NCBI RefSeq assembly: GCF_964204645.1
Contig: NC_134033.1
Location: 10,616,155 to 10,680,154, forward strand
DNA length: 64,000 nucleotides
Source of the DNA: Tubulanus polymorphus
Taxonomy: Eukaryota > Nemertea > Palaeonemertea > Tubulaniformes > Tubulanidae
Direction: 5' to 3'
Shown: positions 1 through 12,589 of the stretch, in pieces
How the letters are laid out: each line of letters opens with the position of its first letter
How positions within the stretch are numbered: position 1 is the stretch's first letter
The notes under the pieces: model-generated
The model's database searches: none
Told to the model about the DNA's origin: nothing
The model's input: only the letters and a program-made list of their open reading frames with translations
Made by a program: the position numbers and the translations under genes

Positions 1-1288
1 GAAAGTGCGCGTTTTTGAAAAACAGCACATTCGGTTCAGAAAATATATTCGAGCCCGTGATCGGGTCGACGCCGTCCCGACCAGAAATAAATCAAATAAA
101 CTTATAAGGTTAAATAGGCTCGAACTAGGCTCATATGTTGCCTAATCTAGGCTGATGTTTAGAGAAAGTAAAATAAACTCGAACCTATCTATAGTTTTTT
201 TCTCGATATTAACTCGGTAACTTAAAGAGAGTATTTGAAAAATAACCTTTTTCTCGGAAAACTAAATTTACACATTATCAAAAATAACAGCATATTTAGG
301 TTTAATTTTATACCTTGAAGTGGTTTTGCGTCTCGTGGTCGAGTTGTGTCACTCAGCTTTTGAAGAAAGCGTCGTGGTCTTTTGCTTCACGTATAGGGAA
401 CCAATTTCGGCGACAGTCGCTGAATAACGGAATCGGCCGGATTTATCCGAATCAGTTTTTACGCGGAACATTGTCATTTGAAACTGTCACAGGCGGATTT
501 GGGCGAATGTCGGATTTCTTTTCCAGCAAACTCGCCGCAACTTTCTTCCCGGAGTTTGTCGAATAACGGTACAACGCGCACAGCGGCAACAAGTTGCGGA
601 GTCGGGTCTTCGCGATCCGTTCGGCTTTCGGGAAAATAAAAACGTTTTTTTTTTATATAAGTTCATCGCTGCTTTCGCGCAAACTCGAAGAACGCGCGCG
701 CGTTTTTTCTTTTTCTTTTCTAGATCGGCGATCGATTCGAAACGCAAAAACTGGATAAGTCGTTTTTTTGTCGTCTCCTGAAAGATCGCGTCGTAGGGAG
801 AGAATGGAGAGGTGATAGAAGAAACAGGGAGTACGATACGGTACGGTACAGAGCGCGTTGAAACCCAATTATTTCGAGTATATCTCAGTTCTCTACTAAT
901 AGTACAATATTTACAGCGATATAATCAGTCAGTCGCGATATCTCAATATTTCGTTATGAAAACTCTCTCTCTCTTTCATTGATATCTACTATTTACACGA
1001 ACGTATTTACTTCACAAAGTCTCTATGAAATTTCGCATCGGCCGGTGCGATCTTCTATACATATACATATATATATACGTATATAACTATTTACATGGAT
1101 TTCGGACCGACACGACCTCTCGCAATTTCTCGCAAAGTTCTCGCATTTTTTACACACGCACATCATTTCGAATTCATATAGATATACAGATATTAATCTA
1201 TATCGTATATATATATATATTTCGATATCTATGAAACTGTCAATGGATGATGTTGGTCGTAAGTTCTTTCGGCGCGGTTCATTGCGAG
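1..1288 (-). other. 3' flank and probable 3' UTR of SoxB1
   Basis: No coding signal downstream of the SoxB1 stop codon. On the gene strand I see no AATAAA; the only poly(A)-signal-like hexamer I found is ATTAAA (plus-strand 301-306), which would give a 3' UTR of about 1 kb. Short TA/CA-rich patches lie at about 1055-1085 and 1200-1220, and a short CT run at about 964-977. Open frames on either strand here are short and have no recognisable domains. Confidence 0.4.
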
Positions 1289-2359
1289 TCACATATGCGT
1301 TAACGGAACAGTATTACTCACATGTTGGGACGCGTCGTGTCCGGGACTCGACGAATGTGTCACGTGATGGGTCGGGTATCCCTGCGCTGCCATGTGCTGT
1401 TGTAATCGCTGTTGAACGTTCGGGTCGTTGGCGTCGCCCGGTAAATACATGCTGATCATTTCGCGTAGATCGCCCGGGCACCGGCCGCCCTGTCGGCCCG
1501 CCACGACCGGCCCGGCCGCTGAGTGATTCGGTGGGCTTCCACTTTGGCTCGGTTCGGATTTGATCGGTACCTGCGACGGAGTTGAACCAGTTAGCGCGGC
1601 CGCTTGCATCGGCGCCATCGTGTATGGCGCCATACCCATAGACATCGTATACGAGGCGCTACCATTCATATACGAACCGGAAGTCATCTGCCCGGCCATC
1701 TGCCCGGCCGTGGGCATCTGATAAGGGGGATATTGTCCGAGGCCCATATGCGTGGGCATTCCTGGATGTTGTTGGTAAGCGCTAGGGTCGTGATGCATCA
1801 TAGGATAACCGTTAGGCATATAGCCGTTCATCGGGTACATTTCGCGGCCTACCTGTTGTACGGGTCCCCCTGGTGTCATACCCAGTCCGAACTTATCCTG
1901 CTTCTTCATGAGAGTTTTAGTTTTTCGTCGCGGTCGGTATTTGTAGTCGGGGTGTTCTTTCATGTGAACGGCGCGTAGACGTTTCGCTTCGTCGATGAAC
2001 GGACGTTTTTCGGTCTCGGTCAGCATCTTCCATTCGGCTCCGAGACGTTTGCTGATTTCCGAATTGTGCATTTTCGGGTTTTCCTGAGCCATTTTACGTC
2101 GTTGCCCGCGCGACCAGACCATGAACGCGTTCATAGGACGTTTAACGCGGTCGTCCGGTATTTTCTTGTTGGCTACGTTGTTGTTCGCTTGTCCGTTCGG
2201 CGCTGAATTTTGCGACTGCTGATGCGGCGGAGTCCCCGACGGCGGGGGAACCTGCGTCTGCGGTACCTGAGTTTGACCGTGGCCCACGTGGGGCCCTAAG
2301 TTCGTTTGGGGCTGCATACCGGCTTCCTTATAGTCACTGGGTGATTCCATGTACATCAT
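1289..2359 (-). CDS. SoxB1: SoxB1-group HMG-box transcription factor (Sox2/3-like), single exon, 356 aa
   Basis: A sequence-specific nuclear DNA-binding protein. SoxB1 factors bind ACAAT-type sites, often with POU partners, and maintain neural and ectodermal progenitor fate (family knowledge). Seen here (numbered from the ATG at 2359): a Q/P-rich N-terminus; an HMG box at about residues 69-146 beginning [20 protein letters not shown] and continuing through [12 protein letters not shown] and [11 protein letters not shown]; then the diagnostic B1 tail [12 protein letters not shown] Met/Tyr/Pro-rich middle follows, with a sumoylation-type IKSEP at about 266-270, a conserved [13 protein letters not shown] at about 296-308, and a C-terminus ending VPLTHM like vertebrate Sox2/3. 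The length is in the usual SoxB1 range. The frame is open upstream to a TAA at 2405-2407 but has no earlier ATG; two adjacent ATGs (2357-2359, 2354-2356) are the first. No introns, as is usual for SoxB1. Sox2 and Sox3 orthology cannot be separated here. Identification is very secure; the exact start is less so. Confidence 0.97.
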   Translation of the reverse strand: MMYMESPSDYKEAGMQPQTNLGPHVGHGQTQVPQTQVPPPSGTPPHQQSQNSAPNGQANNNVANKKIPDDRVKRPMNAFMVWSRGQRRKMAQENPKMHNSEISKRLGAEWKMLTETEKRPFIDEAKRLRAVHMKEHPDYKYRPRRKTKTLMKKQDKFGLGMTPGGPVQQVGREMYPMNGYMPNGYPMMHHDPSAYQQHPGMPTHMGLGQYPPYQMPTAGQMAGQMTSGSYMNGSASYTMSMGMAPYTMAPMQAAALTGSTPSQVPIKSEPSQSGSPPNHSAAGPVVAGRQGGRCPGDLREMISMYLPGDANDPNVQQRLQQHMAAQGYPTHHVTHSSSPGHDASQHVSNTVPLTHM

Positions 2360-2960
2360 CTGGCCGGTTGAAGTAAACACTATTCCCGAACAACAACAGC
2401 AAATTTAATTTCAATATATTCCGTTGCCGAGAAACTTTTACCGTGAACACAAAACCGGAGTCTCGTTGAATACTCACTGTGTACGAGTTCTATACAATCT
2501 TCAAACGTGAACTATTATATTCAGTCCTCTCCATAAAGCATCGGTCTATTCAATGATTCTAATACCTTCTGTTTCTGGTCCCTTATTGATCAAATCCATT
2601 CACACGACGACCAATCAGCTGCGAGTCGGTTGACAGTCGCGCTAACCGCTCGCTAGGGTCGCACCGGTGGGCGGAGCCGAGCGGCGGCGATATCGAATTA
2701 ATCAGACGTCGCCGACCAATCGGCGACGTCGTCCGTTGTTATTCGCACGATGTCGCGGTGACGTCACCGGTTCTCGGAGCTGTATGTCGCGTCCGTAGCC
2801 CGGGAAACCCGCCGATATCTGCCGTTCACAATGAGCCCAGTCAAGAAAATCGTCGAGCGCGTAAAATCAACTAAATTCACATGCAAATACGACGTGCCAT
2901 ATACCGGCTAGTGTAGAGAGATTCAACTGTTATATGCGCCTTCATAAAAAATCATATAGC
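2360..2960 (-). promoter_or_regulatory. SoxB1 5' UTR and CpG-rich promoter region
   Basis: The region is richer in CG dinucleotides than its surroundings. It holds CCAAT boxes at 2611-2615 and 2716-2720 (inverted with respect to the gene), a GC box GGGCGG at 2669-2674, a complete CRE palindrome TGACGTCA at 2759-2766 and an octamer ATGCAAAT at 2881-2888. A perfect inverted repeat (2705-2715 with 2720-2730) encloses the second CCAAT. No convincing TATA box at a standard spacing. The transcription start cannot be fixed from sequence; the clustering of elements suggests it lies between about 2400 and 2700. Confidence 0.55.
2705..2730. promoter_or_regulatory. Perfect 11-bp inverted repeat with CCAA loop in the SoxB1 promoter
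   Basis: GACGTCGCCGA (2705-2715), then CCAA, then TCGGCGACGTC (2720-2730). The arms are exact reverse complements; each contains the palindrome GACGTC, and the loop supplies a CCAAT box. It lies 28 bp from the CRE at 2759-2766. It could be a bidirectional protein-binding site (NF-Y plus a bZIP factor) or, if transcribed, a hairpin. Confidence 0.6.
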
Positions 2961-4345
<1,385 letters not shown>

Positions 4346-4711
4346 TTCCCTTACCTTACTCCTGTATTTGTATTTACGCCAGGAGTACACATACACGCAC
4401 ATATAGCATTGTTAAACCAATTGTTAGATCGTGTTGTATTCTTTTTTTTCATATACGAGTCGGTGTTGAATGATTTTTTGAGAGGGTTGTTATATAGTTT
4501 GAAGGTGTATTGTCGCGGATAGCTAAAAGTCTTTAAAAGAGGTGTCTCTATTATCTATGCTTGTGTGTGTGTCGTGTTGTGAGATTCCCCTGTAAATGTT
4601 TCTATCCCCCCCCTCGGAGTAAACAGCCTCCTAAATACAAGATACTTTAATGTATCTCCCTTACATTTGCCATTGAAATCCGTTAACTGCATCTACTTAT
4701 TACTGAATATG

Positions 4712-5030
4712 ACCGGGCTGCTGGTCTACTGAGACGGTTTTAAGTTTGACTATAGAACCATTTAATATGCCTATTAAATTGAATGAAAGACTGGTCTTAA
4801 GTTATTAGATTGGTTTTAGAACCGAAATAAGCTTAAACTGGTCTTAAGTTGTTATATAACCAAAATGAGCTTAGAATAGTCTTAAATTGTTACAGAGCTT
4901 GGAATGGTCTTTTTAAGTTGTTAGATTGGTTAGAGAATCAAAATGATCTTAGACTGTTCCTAAAGATGTCGAGAACCGGAATGAGCTTAAAATGATCTTA
5001 AGTCGAAAGATTGGTTACAGAACCAAAATA
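4712..5030 (+). repeat. Family A modular repeat array, forward orientation
   Basis: Degenerate tandem copies of a module of about 47 bp with the words GACTGGTCTTAAGTTGTTAG, ATTGGTTATAGAACC and AAAATGAGCTTA. At least five modules are visible. The same module recurs at 33280-33560, 33765-33985, 43145-43350 and 44092-44360, and in reverse at 35229-35447 and 46920-47000. Confidence 0.8.
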
Positions 5031-5404
5031 TTGATATTAAAGACCCTGTCTCGGATGACGGCATCATCAGAGAAATTCGACGCGAACTTCTACGAAGAGA
5101 TTTCTGTTCCGAAACTGATACATTTTTGATGAAGTTCACAGACTGTGCCAGATAAAGGTTGGGGATAGTATCGGGATGGTATCTGTGGGTAGTATCGGGA
5201 TTAGAGGCTGAATAAAAACTAAGCCGTTTGATGTTGTTGACACGCTGGGTAGATATCAATTCCGATGTACATTGCCCCTCTCCTCGAGATTACTATAGAC
5301 TTTATCTTAATCGTATACGCGTATAAGGCCTTGAAAACGGCTTCAGGCCAAAATACGTTTGCGGGGTAAAAAATCGATTGGAATTAGAAAATTATTGTTC
5401 TAAC

Positions 5405-5830
5405 CATCGTTGAGTCCGTAATGTAAAAATGGCGCAAAAATGATATAGAATACGACATCAGAAATAAAAAAGAGTCCGAAATGTTTCCATAGTTTAATCA
5501 AAGTTTCCGTTTCGAATATCTTCTGATATTCGTTTTCAGGAATACTGTATTTCTCAGAGCTAGTAGATTATTCAACGTTTCTACTGGTTTCTACCATATT
5601 CTAAAAGTCATCTTCGGGTAATACTGATGTTGTCCTCATTATAACCATTGATGAAACGAATGATGAAACACTCCGAGTCCGTGTTGTAAAGATGATATAA
5701 AATCGAATGCACACTGAGAATAAAAAGAGTCTGACATGTTTCCTCGAGCTAGTAGTTCAATTCAAGGTTTGACTATATTCTGATAGTCATCTTCATAAAT
5801 ATTGTATTCTTGTTTTCTACAGTATCCGTG
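5405..5830 (-). repeat. Two tandem Penelope-like/hammerhead-like tails
   Basis: Two diverged copies (about 5405-5615 and 5665-5830), both reading toward lower coordinates. They share ACACTCCGAGTCCGTGTTGT, AATAAAAAGAGTCTGA, ATGTTTCCTCGAGCTAGTAG, CAACGTTTC and AGTCATCTTC blocks. The same blocks occur in the same order, on the other strand, at 19498-19690 and 38525-38700. Confidence 0.65.
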
Positions 5831-6780
5831 AAGATGACTATGGCAGATATTTGGTCAAAATTTCATCAAACAAAACCGCCAGCTTGAGGAAACATTTCGT
5901 TCAATTCTGAATGCGGCATCCATCTGATATTCTTTCCTTTTTTGAGATACGCGGTCAATTCGAGATTTCAAGATTTTCTGGTATAGAATTCGTGAAATCT
6001 TTTTAAGCCAATGTAAAGGTATATAAGTATGTATACATATAGGGCGGTGTTGGTTTTTTAATTCTTTCACGGATCACGATTTCATTAGGTTTCGGTCGAC
6101 TGCACATCTGTGTCAACTGCGCGTCGTCTATGAGACAGACAATCTGACAGCCAGTAGGGGGTCGCCAATTAAAATTAACTACCAAACTAACATCGAAGTC
6201 GCCGGTCAGAGAAGAGAGTGAGTTCATTAATGTCACTCCGAAAGTTTGATCCATTAATTAATCGGTAGTTATTTCACGGTTGGGACGCGCTAATTAGCGG
6301 ATAGTTTGAGAGAGGACTGTCGCGATCTCGTTGTGTCGTTTCCTAATTACGTAATTAATTATTGATTAGTCGGATTGGTCAACAGCATTTTTAGTACGAT
6401 TTTCGCGCAGTGGTCATTTACACGACACCTTTACCAAACAAAGCAAACTCTCAGTCTAAATTACAGTAAAACTACTAATTCAAACCTACATAAATTAATA
6501 TTCTTGTTTAGTATAGTCAGTATGACCTTAAGAATATAGTCAAATATGATATAGAATAGAACAATGGTAAGGGTATGGAAATATAAATTATAGAGTATAG
6601 AAATTGGCACTAACATTTCAGATTCTTAGTGCGCGGATTTTATTTCATCTTCCAAATCTCTTGCGGACTCGGAGTGTTCCATCGATGGTTTATGAATCTG
6701 TATATGAATTAATTAATGTATTTCGTTTGATGTCGCGTTTCGCCAAAACCGCAGAAAAATAATCTTTCAAATACTTCGGA
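5831..6780. other. Unique intergenic DNA containing a homeodomain-site-rich stretch
   Basis: No coding signal. The 6236-6380 part is dense in TAATTA motifs and is listed separately. The remainder is unremarkable AT-rich DNA. Confidence 0.4.
6236..6380. promoter_or_regulatory. Candidate enhancer: cluster of homeodomain-type palindromes
   Basis: Contains the perfect palindromes CGCTAATTAGCG (6288-6299) and TAATTACGTAATTA (6344-6357), plus CATTAATTAATCG, TTAATTATTGATTAG and a CCAAT-type GATTGG. It lies about 3.9 kb upstream of the SoxB1 start. The regulatory role is inferred from motif density alone. Confidence 0.35.
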
Positions 6781-7066
6781 GTGGGGAGTGAAGCAGATAG
6801 AGGAGAGAGAGAGAGGAGAAGTGAGAAAGGAGAAGAGAGAGGAAAGAGGAGAGAGAGAGAGTAAGAGATGAGAGAGGACAGAGGAGACGGGAGAAAGGAG
6901 AGGAAGCGGAGAGAGGTAAGAGGAGAGGGAGAGAAGAAAGGGGAGAGAGAGTAAAAGAGGAGAGAGAGAGAGAGTAATAGGGGAGAGAGGGAGTAACAGA
7001 GGAGAGGGAGGGGAGAGAGGGGAGAGGGTGAGATAGAGAGAGGATGAGAGAGGAGAGTGAGATGAT
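6781..7066. repeat. Homopurine (GA/GGA) tract, about 280 bp
   Basis: Nearly all A/G on the plus strand, dominated by GAGAGAGG units. It yields long L/S/P-rich open frames on the minus strand in several frames at once, which are artefacts. Confidence 0.95.
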
Positions 7067-7764
7067 GATGCTGACACATTCCTCGAGGCACTGTGAAATT
7101 AACAGCGAATACGTCGCGGCAATAAACCTTCTAAACGTCACAAATCAGTGATACTTTTGATACTCGGTATCGGCGGCATTGTTAAACTCGCAGCATTGAT
7201 ACCGTCACAGCCAGCAACAATACAAACCAATATAACATCATTATATACCTACACGTCTCTATACAGTGTCGCTAATCAACTCTTTGTGCTGTAAAGTTTT
7301 CGTAAGGTCTTCCGCTAATAGACAGAACAATAGCAGTTAGCATGGATATATATATATATTTATATATTTACATGTAACTCGCATATCAATCTCATATTAG
7401 CCGTTCCTCTGCGATGTTAGTCTAAATATGATTTAGGCAAATTTTCGGAATTTGTTTCACTTGGATTCAAACTTTGATCTTTGGCGAATGCCTCGTTTAA
7501 GATATATATCACGAATCTGTCTATGAAAGTTATATCATATTCTAACTGAATTACCCAAAGCTCAAATGCGGAGGGTTTAATCTGGCCTATTTTTTTCTTA
7601 TAAACAATTCGCCTTCTGGGACATCGCCTAATCTACTTTCTCTCAAACAAGGATGAAACAAAATTCAGAAAAATGATTTGATAGGTTTTATCTAAAGGAA
7701 CGAAAGGACGTGACCTTTGAACCAGTAATGACTTATTGGAATCATTAGCTTCGAATTTTCGCAA
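7067..7764. other. Unique AT-rich spacer between two purine tracts
   Basis: A short interrupted TA run at about 7345-7372. Nothing else recognisable. Confidence 0.4.
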
Positions 7765-8138
7765 AAGAGATGAGAGGGTGAGAGAGGGAGGGGAAGAGAG
7801 AGGAGAGAACGAGGAAGAGAGGGAAGATGTGAGAGGCAGAGGAGAGGGAGAAGAGTTATGGAGAGGAGAGAGGAAGGGATGAAAGAGTGAGCGGGAGAGA
7901 TGAGGAGAGGTGAGAACAAAAAGAGAGGGGGAGGGGAGTGAGAGGAGAGAAGAGGGGGAGAGATGAGAGAGGAGAGGGAGGGGTGGGGAGAGAGAGGGAG
8001 AGGAGTGGGAGAGAGGAGATGGATGAGAGGAAAGGGAGAAGAGAGAGAGGGAGAGGATAGGATAGAGAGTGGCGAGAGGGAGAGAGAGGGGAGTGGGAGT
8101 GAGAGTGAGAGGAGTGAGAGAGAGGGCGAGGGAGGGTA
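7765..8138. repeat. Homopurine (GA/GGA) tract, about 370 bp
   Basis: A/G-only runs of GAGAGG, GGGAGA and AGAGAGGA with rare T interruptions. The longest such tract in the window. The 177-codon minus-strand open frame over it is low complexity. Confidence 0.95.
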
Positions 8139-10261
8139 ATGAGTCTAGTCTTATGTCTTTACACAATGAATAAGCACACCCGTGCCTTGTTAATTGATTT
8201 ATACGATTTTATGTAAGGCTCTTTCAGTCGGGAATAAAACAGCCATATTGAATTAAGGCTCGTTAAGGCTTGAATTGAAAGAATAGATCGGATTGTCTGG
8301 GAATTGTGTTACCAATGAAGGGAACCCGGCAAGCGAATTACCCCTGGATAATAGTTAGATACAATAATGCATAGTGCGGCCATATACAGCAATAGGTTTA
8401 TGTGTTCGTGGTGAATGTTTAAAAGGGAGAAAAGCTTCCACGTTTTGACAATACGAGTTTTGTAACGAAAATGAATGCAATATCGTGTACTATTCATTAG
8501 CAGAGGTATTTTACCCCGGACTGGACACGGTTTTATTCCATAAACACACAGAACGGCCGTCTGAACCGAGTATAGAGGAATACGTGATAGGTACCGCCGT
8601 AATTCTGGAAGTACTGCGTCTGCTGCGCTTAAACTGAGGATACGTCGAAAACCGGGCGCCTAACCGATATCATGGCTGTCGTAGCCGTCTGTGCCGTCAT
8701 AGGTACGTCTGTTCGGGGTAAGGATACGCGTAAACATCGCCCGGGAAGGTTAGTGAAGTTTCCGAGTCGTCGAGGACGGATTCGAAATGTATGACCCGAA
8801 TATTCGATCATAATCGGTATGCGAAAATGCGCAGCAGAATCGATTCTTCGTTGCCAAGGTCGAATTTGGAGGTTACCGACCGCCGGATAGAGGACGAGAG
8901 ACAGCAACGGAGGTTATAGATATTGTCGAGGAAAAAACTATCGTATGTTTTTAGATCACTAGACGGCGGATTTAGAAAAATGTGATTCCCGGTTGGCGCG
9001 AGGCAACGGAGTTATATCACGGGAAATTATAGCGCCCCGGAGCCGCGGTCGGTTCGCGCGCATCAGAGGTAAGAAAAACATAATACTGAAACTGTATCTA
9101 ATTCAGTTGAATTCGGTCGTAATTCCATCTAGCGAAATTAACGAGAAAATTGCGTAAAAATGGTGTAGATTCGATGAGTAATTTTCTACACGGTAAAAAT
9201 CGTTTTGGATTTTCGGTCGAGGAAATACGGAAAACCATATATCCCGAAATAATAGAGTTAATTTTTGAAATTATTTCGATTTCTAATGATTCGCTTAAAT
9301 CGAAATATCCCCTGACCGCTCAACTATGTCCTAACTATCGTTAATTTCGTGTAGAATTAACTACATCGGCGTTATCAAGATCGGGAAAAATTCGATTTCG
9401 AAATTTTTTGTCGATCGCTGATATTCGATCAGAGCCTAAATGCCGTTTAAACGGATGTATATATGAAAATCGAGTCTGTATTATAAACACATCTACCTCG
9501 GCAGCAACGCGGAAATATAGGGGTACATTTATAGAAAACCAAACCGAACTAAATACGCGGAATTGCGTGTTCCCCGTAACGGAGCCGAATATGGCGAAAA
9601 TAAAAACCCGTTATGAAAAAAGCCGTTAATTAATACATCTGTAATTTTGCCGAATTCGGAAATTCCTGCTCTGTCCCATAGTTGATCTCAGATTTCATCG
9701 GATTTTTCCCGTTAATTTCTATCAAAATATAAATGGCCACAACCGAAATCATCAAAATTAATTCCTATTTTCTATTGCAATGATATTGATAATCTCATTT
9801 TATTACGAGTATAAAATTGATGGATAATTCAATTTTCGTCAACACCAAGACGTAGATATTTCTAATAAAGATTTTCTCGATGCTACAAAAACAACAAAAA
9901 TCGACCGAAAAAAAATTACATAAAAATTAGGTATGAATTTTCGACGATTTTTTTTCTCGCGACGGCACGGAGAACAAAGTGTTGTTTTTTTTAACAGAAC
10001 CAGATGAAATGATACTACAATACGCGGGTTGCGGAAGAAAATCAATTTTCATGCCCGACGGCACCGTTCCCTATCTCATCGACTCGATAGAAGTTTATTG
10101 CTCGTTAAATGTGACAATAATTTACGAATTTACGATTTGCACCGCGGGTCAGGCTAAACAGCTCAAATAGTTTATACGTGCATATATAAACCCAGTAATG
10201 TAAACTCTTTAAGTGCGGTACTGGCTGGTTGGAAGATTGTGGTTGAACCGAATTTCCCAAA
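8139..10261. other. Unique intergenic stretch, about 2.1 kb
   Basis: No coding evidence on either strand and no obvious repeats. About 8640-9060 has more G/C and CG than its surroundings and could hold regulatory DNA or an unrecognised exon. 9100-9640 is high-complexity AT-rich sequence. Confidence 0.35.
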
Positions 10262-10389
10262 TATGTACTTCGATTTAAACAAAACATTCTGTAAATTCTA
10301 CCGCCGATCACACGACTTCATATCTGTACTTCGATTTGCGATTTCGAAATCAAACTCCTGTTTCACTCCCGGCAGGTGTGGTGGGTTTG
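10262..10389 (+). repeat. Dispersed repeat R2, copy 1
   Basis: Contains TGTACTTCGATTTAAAC, CCGCCGATCACAC, a second TGTACTTCGATTTGCGATTT, and ends CTCCCGGCAGGTGTGGTGGG. The reverse complement of 33635-33764 matches it along the full 128 bp; a shorter relic is at 14845-14895. No coding content. Confidence 0.75.
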
Positions 10390-10486
10390 TATAAGGAACC
10401 CCGAATCGAAACAAATTGGACCAAGTTTCCAATTGAAGAAATAACAGGGTTAATCCCTAATTTAAGTCAAAAATACGTTTAGATCG

Positions 10487-10648
10487 CAGGGGCTGCAGTT
10501 GCTCAAAAGTTGGTCTGAGCATGGACACGTTCATGGTTAGAGTTGACCAGTGAGGATAGTCGACACAGTGACGATTAGAAGTTCATTGTTACTACGGTAT
10601 TTACCCGCCGGTTATCTTTAACCAACTTTCCAGCAACTGCAGCCCCTG
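10487..10648 (+). mobile_element. 162-bp MITE with CAGGGGCTGCAGTTGCT terminal inverted repeats
   Basis: Starts CAGGGGCTGCAGTTGCTCAA and ends with the complement (AGCAACTGCAGCCCCTG). The arms pair over about 25 bp with few mismatches. No open frame, so non-autonomous. CAGGG ends suggest a hAT-like source, but the flanking 8 bp (TTAGATCG / AGATTCTC) do not form a clear target duplication. Relatives at 15033-15155, 48682-48771 and 48804-48876. Confidence 0.7.
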
Positions 10649-11238
10649 AGATTCTCGGCAAAGTATCTTTAGCTATAGGGAAATAAAGTGAACATTTGTC
10701 ATGTTAGGTATTTAGGTATATTTTTTATGAATCTTGCGGATTTCTAATGTTCAATATTTTCGTCGTTGTCTAAAGGTTAATTGTCGATTTCTGAAAAAGC
10801 ATAAGTAAGAAATATTGTAATGATACCTAAATTGTATTTTAGATCAGAAAGCTGTTGCGCGATCATGTGATCACTTGCGACTGTGGCTTACGATCCAACA
10901 ACTGGCTTCAAAAACAATCTATGCATTTATGGTATAAAAACTTTCTGAAAATATCGATTTTAAAACAAAGAAATCTTAATTCACGTAAATACAATTAGAG
11001 AACGAACCGAATAATTTCGAACACACTATAGCAGACGCTATGGCAGAGGTGACAGTTTAAAAAAACACAGGTTTTTTCCTTTCTTTGTTTTCGCGTTCGC
11101 ATTGACGATATAAATAGCGAAATTATACGCGATATTTCGCGAACAATATATCACAAAAAATACAGGAGAACGTCTGAAAAATCTGTTACTAAGTACGTAA
11201 CACTAACAGGAATGATCAGCTGTGACTATATGTGGTGT
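10649..11238. other. Unique intergenic DNA
   Basis: AT-rich; no coding, RNA or repeat signal recognised. Confidence 0.35.
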
Positions 11239-11442
11239 AAGAGGGAGAGAGAGAGAGAGGGGCTACTCTCTCTCTACCTCCCTCCCTTTCTCCCTCCCTC
11301 TCTCCCCTCTCTCATCCTCCCCCCTCTCTCACCCTCCCCCTTTCTCTCCGTTTCTCCCTCCCCTCTCTCTTTCCATCTCTCCCTCCTCCCTCTCTCCTCT
11401 CTCTCCATCTCTCCTTCTCCCCCTCTCCCCTCTCTCCTCTCA
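11239..11442. repeat. GA tract switching to a homopyrimidine (CT/CCT) tract
   Basis: A short GAGAGA run (11239-11260) is followed directly by about 180 bp of C/T-only sequence. The two parts are partly self-complementary. The plus-strand open frames over it are low complexity. Confidence 0.93.
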
Positions 11443-12470
11443 AACGTGTGTGTCGGAGGCGTCGAATGCCACGGATTAGAAATCGTAGAGTTAATCCCCC
11501 GTATCTGATAGCAGTTTGGGGGAGATTAATAATTATTAATCTCCCTGCGTTACCGCTGCCGCTATATACCGCTGCGGCGTGTCAGACGAGACCCGAGCTG
11601 AAAATGACGTCATTCGTCGATGTCGATTACACGAAAATCGTCGTGGTCGATTTTTCCGACAATTTTTCCCACTTTCTGTCGATACGTCACACGATAAAGG
11701 TGTCTCTTTCATTTCTCTCGAACCGCGAATCGCCCCGAGATGGAATGTAAATTAATGAAATTGTGTTCTTTTTTGTTGTCGAAATTTTCGAATATCCAAA
11801 ACTGAAATGGATTGTCTTTTTTTTTCTTCTTTTCTGGTGATACCGGGGAATCGCAGTTTTCTCGGGTGATATGGGGGCTAAAACTATTCGGAATTAACTA
11901 ATTCTAGTTCCAAAACAGCCGAAATCACCCCCAATAATTGCAGAACCGGCTGTACGCAGCCGACAAATGAACTTATCCAACTAAGATTTTTAAACTTATA
12001 GTAGACAAAAGGAACTTTAGTCAAACCGGTCACCCAGCATAAATGTTTTACGTTTAATTGTTGATTTCCGAGCCTTTTTGAAATTTTCTAAACAATCCGG
12101 ACTCTCGGAAATTTATTTCTAGATACTCAGTCGAATAAACTTTCGAACGGAGTTGTGTCAATTTATTCAACAATGAAATATTTCCAGGTTTTTTTTACAA
12201 ATAACGAATTGGAATATGAAGCCACGGGTGAAATGTCCCCCGGCAAAATATGGAGCCAATGACAGTTCGTAAACGCGATCTCGATGCCAGAACGACTCGT
12301 AATCCCTAATGTCGATTTAAAGCCGCAGCGGAATCATAACAGAATTCATCCTCGAAAAATAGTTAACGTACCACAGCGCAATCGATTCCGCTGATTGACT
12401 AAGACTGAATTGAATTTGACACCAGCAAAATTGATCGTATAATTTCGGAAGAGTATCCAGATAGTTAAAT
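11443..12470. other. Unique intergenic DNA
   Basis: No supported gene. Frames of up to about 100 codons near the start of this stretch have no recognisable domain. Confidence 0.35.
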
Positions 12471-12589
12471 AATAATAAAAACGCAACTATCACAATCTTC
12501 ATAATGATAATGAGTTTACTTACATGTTTTAACATGTAAATAAACTCATTATCATCATGAAGATTGTGATAGTTGCGTGTTTATTATTA
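12471..12589. repeat. Near-perfect long hairpin (arms about 58 bp)
   Basis: The left arm (12471-12528) and right arm (12532-12589) are complementary almost throughout. For example ACGCAACTATCACAATCTTC on the left pairs with GAAGATTGTGATAGTTGCGT on the right, around a centre at ACATGTTTTAACATGT. Only a few mismatches. No open frame, so a MITE-like or foldback element, or a recent inverted duplication. Confidence 0.85.

Noticed and set aside
1604-1978. 124-codon plus-strand open frame
   Set aside because: Antisense shadow of the SoxB1 coding sequence.
6690-8166. Long minus-strand open frames (up to 177 codons) rich in Ser/Leu/Pro
   Set aside because: They lie on GA/CT tracts, are open in all three frames and are low complexity.
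10479-10656. 8-bp target-site duplication around the MITE
   Set aside because: TTAGATCG and AGATTCTC do not match when placed directly against the termini.
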